A stretch of 31,148 nucleotides of DNA, from NCBI GenBank assembly GCA_020636935.1, contig JACJWW010000019.1, positions 1-31,148 on the forward strand. The letters run 5' to 3'. This document shows positions 22,957-30,178 of this stretch, piece by piece (the first letter of the stretch is position 1; each line of letters starts with the position of its first letter). This DNA is from Nocardioidaceae bacterium (GTDB lineage Bacteria; Actinomycetota; Actinomycetes; Propionibacteriales; Nocardioidaceae). Made by a program: the position numbers and the translations under genes. The notes beneath the pieces are model-generated. The model searched no databases. It was not told the origin of the DNA and saw only the letters and a list, made by a program, of their open reading frames with translations.

Positions 22957-23211
22957 TCAGTTGGTGGAGTCGCGTCGCGCCAAGCTCGGCAGCACAGTGA
23001 GGAGGCTGAGCAGCAACGCAATCCCTACGGGCCACACGATCAGGATCATGAAATAGGACAAGAACGAGACCGGCTCGACCTCTTCCCATCCTGCCGGGGT
23101 GTCCGCGGAGGCAGTCGAGAAGAAGGCGCCACTCAGCAGCACGAGCAAGAACGCGCCGACGGCGCCTCCACGGCAGAAGTTACGAAGGGCACTGCTCTTG
23201 CTACGGTCCAT
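22957..23211 (-). CDS. Small membrane protein with signal-like N-terminus
   Basis: An 84-aa protein: a basic N-terminus, hydrophobic segment at about 16-34 ending in a possible signal-peptidase site (STASADTPAG), a short outside loop (WEEVEPVSF) and a second helix at about 49-72 followed by a basic tail (SLARRDSTN). Short proteins of this pattern, with a TPAGWEEVEP-like loop, are familiar from actinobacteria, but I know no function. The ATG at 23211 has TAGGAGAG upstream at workable spacing. It is divergent from mscS by 91 bp and convergent with pepN. Confidence 0.75.
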   Translation of the reverse strand: MDRSKSSALRNFCRGGAVGAFLLVLLSGAFFSTASADTPAGWEEVEPVSFLSYFMILIVWPVGIALLLSLLTVLPSLARRDSTN

Positions 23212-23267
23212 GAAACGGCTCTCCTAGATGCGACTGGTGCCCCAACCCTATCGGAGTGTCTCCTAGG

Positions 23268-23296
23268 TTGAAAAAACCCTCTCGATCCCGTAATCA
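23268..23296 (+). promoter_or_regulatory. Candidate promoter of mscS
   Basis: TTGAAA (23268-23273) and TAATCA (23291-23296) are separated by 17 bases, and the -10 ends six bases before the ATG at 23303. This is the best two-box promoter in the window. A transcription start at the ATG would again be leaderless, although AGGA four bases before the ATG could act as a weak ribosome site. Confidence 0.5.
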
Positions 23297-23302
23297 GGAC
23301 GC

Positions 23303-24253
23303 ATGTTCCCCTTGCAAGTCATCGACATCCCAAGAGCTTGTGCCGAGAGCCAGAGTTGGAGTTGCGCCACGGTCTACGAGCTGACCGGCAACCCGCAACT
23401 CTCCAAAGCAGCTGAATGGTGGATCGGTCGACCACTGACGATCGCTGGCATCGTCATTGGAGCGATCATCACGCGATGGGTGTTGGTCAAACTGATCAAC
23501 CGGGTCGTCCTGCGCACAGCCGATCGGGGCAAGGCGACATCAGGAGATCTGCGACATGACCGACGTGCTGCCCGAGTCAAGAGCTTGGGTTCCTTGACCG
23601 GAAGCATCGTCTCAATCGTGGTCTTCGGCATTGCGCTGGTGATGATCTTGGCCGAGCTGGGCGTCAATGTCGCACCGATCTTGGCCAGTGCCGGCGTGGT
23701 CGGTGTGGCGATTGGTTTTGGAGCTCAGAGCCTGGTCAAAGACTTCCTGTCCGGGATCGCGATGATGCTTGAAGACCAGTACGGCGTGGGCGATGTGGTC
23801 AGCCTTGGAGCCATTTCCGGCACGGTCGAGCACGTGGGTCTGAGGGTGACCAGACTGCGCGATGTGAATGGCACGGTGTGGTATGTCCGAAACGGCGAAA
23901 TCCTCAATGTTGGCAATCAGAGCCAGACCTGGACCCGCACTGTGCTTGATATCGGCATCGGTCAGCATGAAGACCTGATCCGAGTACAGGAGATCCTCCA
24001 CGATGTGGCCGATCAGCTCTATCGAGATGAAGCATTCGCGGGCGTGATCTTGGAAGCACCGGAGATCTGGGGAGTTCAGTCACTGTCAGCTCAAGGCGTC
24101 GTCATCCGAATGACCCTGAAGACTCCACCGGCCGACCACGACCGAGTGGCACGTACTTGGCGGCAACGGATCAAGGCTCGTTTTGATGACGAGGAGATCG
24201 AGATCACAAATGGTCAACAGACCGCGAGCCAGCCACCCGAACGGACCCGATGA
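23303..24253 (+). CDS. mscS: Small-conductance mechanosensitive ion channel, MscS family
   Basis: Membrane channel that opens under tension to release solutes on osmotic downshock. The 316-aa protein has helices at about 42-62 and 98-119 and the pore-lining TM3 at about 124-152, rich in Gly and Ala (ILASAGVVGVAIGFGAQSLVKD), followed by the beta domain (GVGDVVSLGAISGTVEHVGLR, then VWYVRNGEI) and the alpha-beta cytoplasmic domain. It lacks the long C-terminal extension of the corynebacterial glutamate exporter MscCG. A downstream gene for a polytopic membrane protein starts 16 bases after its stop, so the two may be co-transcribed. Confidence 0.95.
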   Translation: MFPLQVIDIPRACAESQSWSCATVYELTGNPQLSKAAEWWIGRPLTIAGIVIGAIITRWVLVKLINRVVLRTADRGKATSGDLRHDRRAARVKSLGSLTGSIVSIVVFGIALVMILAELGVNVAPILASAGVVGVAIGFGAQSLVKDFLSGIAMMLEDQYGVGDVVSLGAISGTVEHVGLRVTRLRDVNGTVWYVRNGEILNVGNQSQTWTRTVLDIGIGQHEDLIRVQEILHDVADQLYRDEAFAGVILEAPEIWGVQSLSAQGVVIRMTLKTPPADHDRVARTWRQRIKARFDDEEIEITNGQQTASQPPERTR

Positions 24254-24269
24254 CTGGTTAGGTGTCTTC

Positions 24270-26732
24270 ATGGGCAAACTCATCGACCCGACCTTGTGCC
24301 CCGAATGCCGCAGCATACTGTCAGGAGACGCCCGCTGCCCTGCCTGTGGCCTGCAACTTCAGGGGCCTGCGGCCGTTGAGCTATGGCAGACAATGCAGCG
24401 TGCTGATCAGCTCATCGATCAGTTGAGACTGCAGGCTGCTGCCGCACCTGTTCCCGCGGCAACTCCAGCCAGGCCAACTCCCACCGGCACTGCCCCGCCT
24501 CCGCCAATGCGGCGCCCGGTCAAGAAGCCCTCCGCATCAGTTCCGGTCATCTTGCTGACCTTGGGCGGGCTGTGTGTGATGGTCGCCGCAATCGTGTTTG
24601 TCGCCGTCGCCTGGGGTTCACTCGGGGTCGGTGGACGCACCGCGATCTTGGGGCTGGTCACCTTGTTGATGACCATCTGCGCGGTTGTCTTGACCCACAA
24701 AGAGCTCAGGTGGGGAGCCGAGACCTTCTGGGTGATCGTCACCGGGATGGTGATCATCGACATCCTCGGTGCCCGAGCGGCCGGCTTGTTCGGTGATGAC
24801 TTCCATCTCAGCCGCAAACTGTCTGTTGCCCTGCTCTTGGTGCTGATGAGCGGCTTGGCCTATGCCGTTGGGATCTGGTCGGCGAAGAAGCCTGCCGGTC
24901 AGATCATCAGCGTACAGATCACGGCCTTGATTGGGCTCTGCATCGGCAATGTCAGCGGGATCCGCGCTTTCGAGACCCCGGGGCTGATGAGCGCAATAGT
25001 CATCCCGGTCTTTGCGATCCTCGCAATCATTGCCTGGCGACCAGTCAAGATCTTCGGATTCGGCTTGTCCGGCCTGGTCATTGCAAACTGGTTCTGGCTC
25101 GTTGGCGTGGGCATCTTGGAGGCTCTGGACACCCAGGCGCACTGGTGGGCGAGCCTGGACTGGTGGCCTCTGGCGCTGGCTGGCGGGTACGCAGCGGTCG
25201 CCACCGTGCCCAAACTCCCGTACGCCGCCAGGGTGGCTGCGGCGGGCATGTGTCTCTCGGCCTGGTCACTACTCATCTTGGGCCCTGACCATTCCACCCC
25301 GACCCAGCGCACGACCTGGATCGCCCTGATGATCCTCGCCTCCGCAATCCTGGTCGCCCTCGGCGGACGCGTCTGGTCACGCGCCGGAAGCATCTCGGGC
25401 ACGCTCTGGGCCATCCCCGCGGTCCTCTCCCTTGCCCTGGAGGCCTTCAGCGCCAGCATCATCGACAACCAAGGCAGTGACCAGTCACTGACCAAAGTGG
25501 TGTTCGGAGGCCTGGAAGAAGCATGGTGGGCTCAGTTGCTGCTCGGGATCAGCGTGAGCGCGCTGCTCTTGTCGGCCCATCGACTCCTCCCCGAGCACAC
25601 CCGTCGCAACGGCCTGATCGCATCCATCCCGTTGACATATCTGACCATGTCAACGGCACTGATCGGTGTCGCAGGGGCTCTCGGCCTGCCGCTTTGGGCA
25701 TTCACCGGCATCTTGACCGTGCTTTTGGTCGGCGCGATCTTGACCACGTGGTCTTGCGGCCCCGAGTTGACGGGCCTACTTCCGGGCGGGGCAACCACCG
25801 CTGCTCTGACGATTCTCTGGTTGAGCGCGACTTTCGACAATGATGCTTTGGCAGCAATCCTCAGCTCAATGCTGGTTGTGATCATGGCTGGCTATTGGGG
25901 GGCCGCCACCCGAGCCGGGCGACGAGCCGAGACCCTGATCGCACTGGCAGCGATCCCGATCCTGGCCATGTGGATCTTGATCAGGACATGGTTTGCCGTC
26001 GATCTGAACACTGATTTCCTGAGTGTCTCTTGCGCCATCTTGGCGGCTGTTGTCTTGCTGGCCGCAAAGCCGGTCTCACGGTTGTCGGGGCAAAACCCCG
26101 AACGGCTGGTGTTGGAGTCGATCGGCATCCTTTTCGGCATCGGCGCCAGTCTCTTCCTCTGGTCGGAGCACCATGGCCTGACCATCACCATCTTCGCCGG
26201 CACCTTGGCGCTGGTGTCACTGATCCACCAAGATCGCGAGCCGTTTGCTTGGGCCAGCGTGGTGGGCGGACTCTTCGGATGGTGGTCACAAGTCGCCAAC
26301 GACACTTTCGTGCCAGAGCGCTATTCGCTGCCGCTGGCCGCCATGCTCCTGGCCGCGGGGATTTGGCGGCTACGCCGCTCACCTGATCAAGGAAGCCTGC
26401 GTGCCCTTGCCCCCGGCCTCATCCTCGGGTTGCTGCCCTCGCTGATCCTGGCATTGGACGACCCTTTGACCTGGCGCGGAGCGATCCTTTTTGCGGCCGG
26501 GGTGCTCATCTTGTTGATTGGTGCCTTCACTCGCACTGCATCCCCCTTCTATGCGGGCGCTGTGATCACCGCCCTGATGGCCCTGCGCTATCTGGGTCCT
26601 TGGGCACAAGGCATCCCACGTTGGGTCGGGATCGGCATCGTCGGCCTCCTGTTGCTCGGCCTTGGCGTCAGTTGGGAGTTCGGTCGCAAGAATCTCAAGA
26701 CCACCTCCGACTACCTGCGTTCGCTGCGTTGA
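24270..26732 (+). CDS. Large polytopic membrane protein with N-terminal zinc ribbon (SCO7613-like)
   Basis: An 820-aa protein starting with a zinc ribbon (Cys10, Cys13, Cys23, Cys26: CPECRSILSGDARCPACG), then a predicted helix (about 35-55), a Pro/Ala/Thr-rich linker and, from about residue 90 to the end, a near-continuous series of some twenty or more hydrophobic helices with short loops. This architecture recalls actinobacterial proteins annotated as SCO7613 C-terminal domain membrane proteins; no reaction is known to me. I choose ATG 24270, just before the zinc ribbon; an upstream in-frame ATG overlaps mscS. There is no good ribosome site. It is followed 22 bases later by glbO. Confidence 0.85.
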   Translation: MGKLIDPTLCPECRSILSGDARCPACGLQLQGPAAVELWQTMQRADQLIDQLRLQAAAAPVPAATPARPTPTGTAPPPPMRRPVKKPSASVPVILLTLGGLCVMVAAIVFVAVAWGSLGVGGRTAILGLVTLLMTICAVVLTHKELRWGAETFWVIVTGMVIIDILGARAAGLFGDDFHLSRKLSVALLLVLMSGLAYAVGIWSAKKPAGQIISVQITALIGLCIGNVSGIRAFETPGLMSAIVIPVFAILAIIAWRPVKIFGFGLSGLVIANWFWLVGVGILEALDTQAHWWASLDWWPLALAGGYAAVATVPKLPYAARVAAAGMCLSAWSLLILGPDHSTPTQRTTWIALMILASAILVALGGRVWSRAGSISGTLWAIPAVLSLALEAFSASIIDNQGSDQSLTKVVFGGLEEAWWAQLLLGISVSALLLSAHRLLPEHTRRNGLIASIPLTYLTMSTALIGVAGALGLPLWAFTGILTVLLVGAILTTWSCGPELTGLLPGGATTAALTILWLSATFDNDALAAILSSMLVVIMAGYWGAATRAGRRAETLIALAAIPILAMWILIRTWFAVDLNTDFLSVSCAILAAVVLLAAKPVSRLSGQNPERLVLESIGILFGIGASLFLWSEHHGLTITIFAGTLALVSLIHQDREPFAWASVVGGLFGWWSQVANDTFVPERYSLPLAAMLLAAGIWRLRRSPDQGSLRALAPGLILGLLPSLILALDDPLTWRGAILFAAGVLILLIGAFTRTASPFYAGAVITALMALRYLGPWAQGIPRWVGIGIVGLLLLGLGVSWEFGRKNLKTTSDYLRSLR

Positions 26733-26742
26733 TGGCCTGCGA

Positions 26743-26748
26743 GACAAT
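26743..26748 (+). promoter_or_regulatory. Candidate leaderless -10 box of glbO
   Basis: GACAAT ends six bases before the GTG at 26755. TTCGCT (26720-26725) stands 17 bases upstream as a weak -35. No Shine-Dalgarno precedes the start. Confidence 0.35.
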
Positions 26749-26754
26749 GCCGGG

Positions 26755-27144
26755 GTGAGCACCTTCTACGACGAAATCGGCGGCAGCGCCACGATCAGAA
26801 GGATCGTGGCCAAGTTCTACGAGGGCGTGGCTACCGACCCATTGCTCAGACCGATGTACCCCGAGGAGGAGTTGGGCCCGGCTGAGGAACGATTGGCCAC
26901 CTTCATCGAGCAGTACTGGGGCGGCCCCACCACCTACAGCGACACCCGCGGGCACCCTAGGCTTCGGATGCGCCATGCGCCGTACCCCGTGTCGCCAGGT
27001 GGCGCTCAACGCTGGCTGGAACTCTTTCGAGTGGCTCTGGACGAGGCCGACCTCACCCCAGAGCAGGATGCCCAGTTCTGGGACTATCTCACCCACGCGG
27101 CCCGGTTCATGATCAACACAGATGAAGAGCCCAACTACGGCTGA
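26755..27144 (+). CDS. glbO: Group II truncated haemoglobin (trHbO)
   Basis: Small haem protein (130 aa) with a two-over-two globin fold, linked in mycobacteria to oxygen and redox chemistry. Group II markers are in place: Tyr22 (B10), Tyr35 (CD1), the proximal His74 (RMRHAPYPV) and Trp87 (G8), each one position earlier than in M. tuberculosis GlbO. I choose GTG 26755 because it yields the family N-terminus MSTFYDEIGG; the open frame continues upstream into the previous gene without homology. The thiolase gene follows 60 bases later. Confidence 0.96.
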   Translation: MSTFYDEIGGSATIRRIVAKFYEGVATDPLLRPMYPEEELGPAEERLATFIEQYWGGPTTYSDTRGHPRLRMRHAPYPVSPGGAQRWLELFRVALDEADLTPEQDAQFWDYLTHAARFMINTDEEPNYG

Positions 27145-27204
27145 TCGCTGATGCTGCCTTAGGCTGGACGATGTCCTGCACGATTAGCGAAACCGGAGTA
27201 ACCC

Positions 27205-28422
27205 ATGCCCGAGGCAGTCATTGTTTCCGCAGCACGAAGCCCAATTGGTCGCGCCAACAAGGGGTCGCTCAAGGACTTCCGCGCAGATGACCTATCTGCA
27301 ACGATCATCCAAGCCGCGCTTGACAAGATCCCTGAACTGGATCCCCGCACGATCAACGACTTGATCCTCGGTTGCGGCCTGCCCGGCGGTGAAATGGGCA
27401 ACAACATGGGCCGCATCGTCTCAACCCTGATGGGCTACGACGAGATCCCCGGCACCACGATCACGCGCTATTGCTCGTCCTCTGTGCAAACCACCCGGAT
27501 GGCCTTCCACGCGATCAAGGCCGGCGAGGGCGACGCCTTCATCTCCGCAGGTGTGGAGACTGTGTCCCGCTTCAAGTTCGGCACTTCCGACCACATTCCT
27601 GACACCAAGAATCCCAAGTTCGCCACTGCACAGCAGCGCACCGAGGAATACGCCAAGGGTGGCAAGGACTGGCATGATCCACGTCAGGACGGCGACATCC
27701 CTGACATCTACATCGCCATGGGCCAGACCGCTGAAAATGTTGCTCGTCTCCGTGGCCTCGACCGCAAGGAACTTGATGAGTTCGGCGTGCGCTCCCAAAA
27801 CCTTGCCGAGAAGGCCATTGAAGCTGGTTTCTGGGCCAACGAGATCACGCCAGTCACCACTCCCGATGGCACTGTGGTCACCCAAGACGACGGACCTCGT
27901 GCCGGCGTCTCCTACGAGGGATTGGCCAAACTGAATCCAGTCTTCCGACCCGATGGAGTCGTCACTGCCGGCAACTGCTGTGCCCTCAATGATGGTGCTG
28001 CGGCCGTGATCTTGATGTCAGACACCAAGGCCAAGGAGCTCGGCTTGACTCCCTTGGCTCGGATCGTTTCGACCGGCGTGACGGGATTGGCTCCCGAGAT
28101 CATGGGTCTGGGCCCGGTCGAGGCCACCCGCCAGGCACTGAAGAATGCCAACATGACCATCGATGACATCGACCTGGTCGAGATCAACGAGGCCTTCGCA
28201 GCGCAGGTCGTGCCGTCGTACCAAGACCTTGGCATCGACATCGACCGCCTCAACGTCAATGGCGGCGCGATCGCTGTGGGTCACCCCTTCGGCATGACCG
28301 GCGCCCGCCTGCAAAACACCATGCTCAACTCACTGAAGTGGCACGACAAGTCGACCGGCCTGATCACCATGTGTGTTGGTGGCGGTCAGGGCATGGCCAT
28401 GATCATGGAGCGCTTGTCCTGA
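27205..28422 (+). CDS. Acetyl-CoA acetyltransferase (thiolase, FadA-like)
   Basis: Thiolase-fold enzyme that either condenses two acetyl-CoA or cleaves 3-ketoacyl-CoA in fatty-acid oxidation. The 405-aa protein has the nucleophile Cys90 (TRYCSSSVQ), the NEAFAAQ motif, His360 (GGAIAVGHPFGMTGAR) and the second active-site Cys390 (CVGGGQGMA). It resembles FadA-type actinobacterial thiolases, but no hydroxyacyl-CoA dehydrogenase is in the window, so the direction of the reaction is open. The ATG at 27205 has CCGGAG seven bases upstream. It is convergent with ettA, 27 bases apart. Confidence 0.95.
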   Translation: MPEAVIVSAARSPIGRANKGSLKDFRADDLSATIIQAALDKIPELDPRTINDLILGCGLPGGEMGNNMGRIVSTLMGYDEIPGTTITRYCSSSVQTTRMAFHAIKAGEGDAFISAGVETVSRFKFGTSDHIPDTKNPKFATAQQRTEEYAKGGKDWHDPRQDGDIPDIYIAMGQTAENVARLRGLDRKELDEFGVRSQNLAEKAIEAGFWANEITPVTTPDGTVVTQDDGPRAGVSYEGLAKLNPVFRPDGVVTAGNCCALNDGAAAVILMSDTKAKELGLTPLARIVSTGVTGLAPEIMGLGPVEATRQALKNANMTIDDIDLVEINEAFAAQVVPSYQDLGIDIDRLNVNGGAIAVGHPFGMTGARLQNTMLNSLKWHDKSTGLITMCVGGGQGMAMIMERLS

Positions 28423-28449
28423 GCAGTTGCCTTTGATGCCACTGCCGGC

Positions 28450-30132
28450 TCACTCCCGGGTGAGTCGGCGGTGGGTCACGCGATGCGGCCGGGCCGCCTC
28501 GGCGCCCAAGCGCTCGATCTTGTTGGCCTCATATGCTGCGAAGTTGCCCTCAAACCAGAACCACTTGTCGGGCTCTTCGTCGGTGCCTTCCCAAGCCAAG
28601 ATGTGGGTCGCGGTCCGGTCCAGGAACCACCGGTCGTGAGAGGTGATCACGGCACATCCGGGGAATTCCAACAAGGCGTCTTCCAAGGAAGCCAAGGTCT
28701 CGACGTCGAGGTCATTGGTCGGCTCGTCGAGCAGGAGGAGATTGCCGCCCATCTTCAGGGTCAGGGCTAGGTTCAAGCGGTTGCGTTCGCCACCAGAGAG
28801 CACTCCTGCCTTCTTCTGCTGGTCGGGGCCCTTGAAACCAAAGGAAGCAACATAGGCCCTGGAGGGCATCTCGAAGTTGGCCACCTTGATGTGGTCGAGT
28901 CCATCAGAGACGACTTCCCAGACATTCTTGTTGGGGTCGATGCCCCCGCGGCTCTGGTCGACATACGAGACCTTCACGGTCTGCCCGACCTTCAACTCAC
29001 CCGAATCAGGTTGCTCCTCCCCCACGATCATCCGGAAGAGCGTGGTCTTGCCGACACCGTTTGGTCCGATCACACCCACGATGCCAGCGCGAGGGAGTTT
29101 GAAGGAGAGTCCGTTCATCAAGCTACGACCTTCAAAGCCCTTTGCGAGTGCAGTTGCTTCCAAGACCACATCACCCAGCCGCGGACCAGCGGGGATATTG
29201 ATCTCGGCGGTGTCGATCTTCCTCATCCGGTCTGCCTCGGCCGCCATCTCCTCATAGCGGGCCAACCGGGCCTTGCTCTTGGCCTGTCGGGCCTTCGGAT
29301 TTGAGCGGACCCATTCCAGCTCGCGTTCGAGCATCTTGGCCCGCTTGGCGTCTTTTTGTCCCTCGATCTTGAGGCGATCCTTCTTGGTCTCCAGGTAAGT
29401 GGAGTAGTTGCCTTCGTAGGGGTGGGTCTTGCCGCGATCAAGCTCCAGGATCCAACTGGCGACATTGTCCAGGAAGTAGCGGTCGTGGGTGACGGCCAAG
29501 ACGGCGCCTGGATAACTGGCCAAGTGACCTTCCAGCCACTGCACCGACTCCGCATCGAGGTGGTTGGTGGGCTCATCCAGCAATAGCAGGTCCGGTTGTT
29601 GCAGGAGCAGTTTGCACAAAGCCACGCGTCGTCGCTCGCCACCCGAGAGATTGTCAACCACAGCATCAGGAGGCGGGCATCGCAACGCGTCCATGGCCTG
29701 GTCGAGCCGACTGTCGAGATCCCAAGCATTGGCATGGTCGAGGTCCGTTTGCAGATCACCCATCTCAGCAAGGAGGGTGTCGTAGTCGGCGTCGGGGTCG
29801 GCGAGTTCTTCGGAGATCTTGTTGAACCGATCCACCTTGGTCTTGATCTCGCCCACGGCCTCTTCGACATTTTCCAGGACCGTCTTGCCCTCGGTCAGCG
29901 GGGGCTCTTGCTGAAGCATCCCCACGGTCGCGTCCGGGTCGAGGATTGCGTCACCGTTGCTGGCTTGCTCGAGGCCCGCCATGATCTTGAGGAGGGTCGA
30001 CTTGCCGGTGCCATTTGGCCCGACGACACCAATCTTGGCTCCGTGCAGAAATGACAAAGTGACATTGTCGAGCACCACCTTGTCGCCATGAGCCTTGCGG
30101 ACATTGCGCAGTGTGAACACGTATTCGGCCAT
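28450..30132 (-). CDS. ettA: ABC-F ATPase, energy-dependent translational throttle protein EttA
   Basis: Soluble ABC-F protein that binds the ribosomal E site and gates elongation according to energy charge. In 560 aa there are two ATPase domains: Walker A GPNGTGKST (38-46), signature LSGGERRRVAL and LLLLDEPTNHLD; then GPNGVGKTT, LSGGERNRLNL and LLLLDEPTNDLD. The linker (about 240-325) is rich in Lys, Arg and Glu, including NPKARQAKSKARLARYEEM. No membrane domain is present. I choose ATG 30132, the family start MAEYVFTLRNV; an earlier in-frame start at 30168 would add 12 residues. Upstream is TAGGCT eight bases away and no ribosome site. Confidence 0.96.
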   Translation of the reverse strand: MAEYVFTLRNVRKAHGDKVVLDNVTLSFLHGAKIGVVGPNGTGKSTLLKIMAGLEQASNGDAILDPDATVGMLQQEPPLTEGKTVLENVEEAVGEIKTKVDRFNKISEELADPDADYDTLLAEMGDLQTDLDHANAWDLDSRLDQAMDALRCPPPDAVVDNLSGGERRRVALCKLLLQQPDLLLLDEPTNHLDAESVQWLEGHLASYPGAVLAVTHDRYFLDNVASWILELDRGKTHPYEGNYSTYLETKKDRLKIEGQKDAKRAKMLERELEWVRSNPKARQAKSKARLARYEEMAAEADRMRKIDTAEINIPAGPRLGDVVLEATALAKGFEGRSLMNGLSFKLPRAGIVGVIGPNGVGKTTLFRMIVGEEQPDSGELKVGQTVKVSYVDQSRGGIDPNKNVWEVVSDGLDHIKVANFEMPSRAYVASFGFKGPDQQKKAGVLSGGERNRLNLALTLKMGGNLLLLDEPTNDLDVETLASLEDALLEFPGCAVITSHDRWFLDRTATHILAWEGTDEEPDKWFWFEGNFAAYEANKIERLGAEAARPHRVTHRRLTRE

Positions 30133-30140
30133 GGTTGCAG

Positions 30141-30168
30141 AGCCTACGGGCAAGCTCAGCTGGCCCAA
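30141..30168 (-). promoter_or_regulatory. Candidate leaderless promoter of ettA
   Basis: On the minus strand TTGGGC (30168-30163) and TAGGCT (30146-30141) are 16 bases apart, and the -10 ends eight bases before the ATG at 30132. The element lies in the 46-base gap after the GTPase gene. Confidence 0.45.
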
Positions 30169-30178
30169 CGTGTGGGGC

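Noticed and set aside
28445..28465. CTCAC/GTGAG inverted repeat at the thiolase/ettA convergence
   Set aside because: Five base pairs within the ettA 3' end; likely chance.
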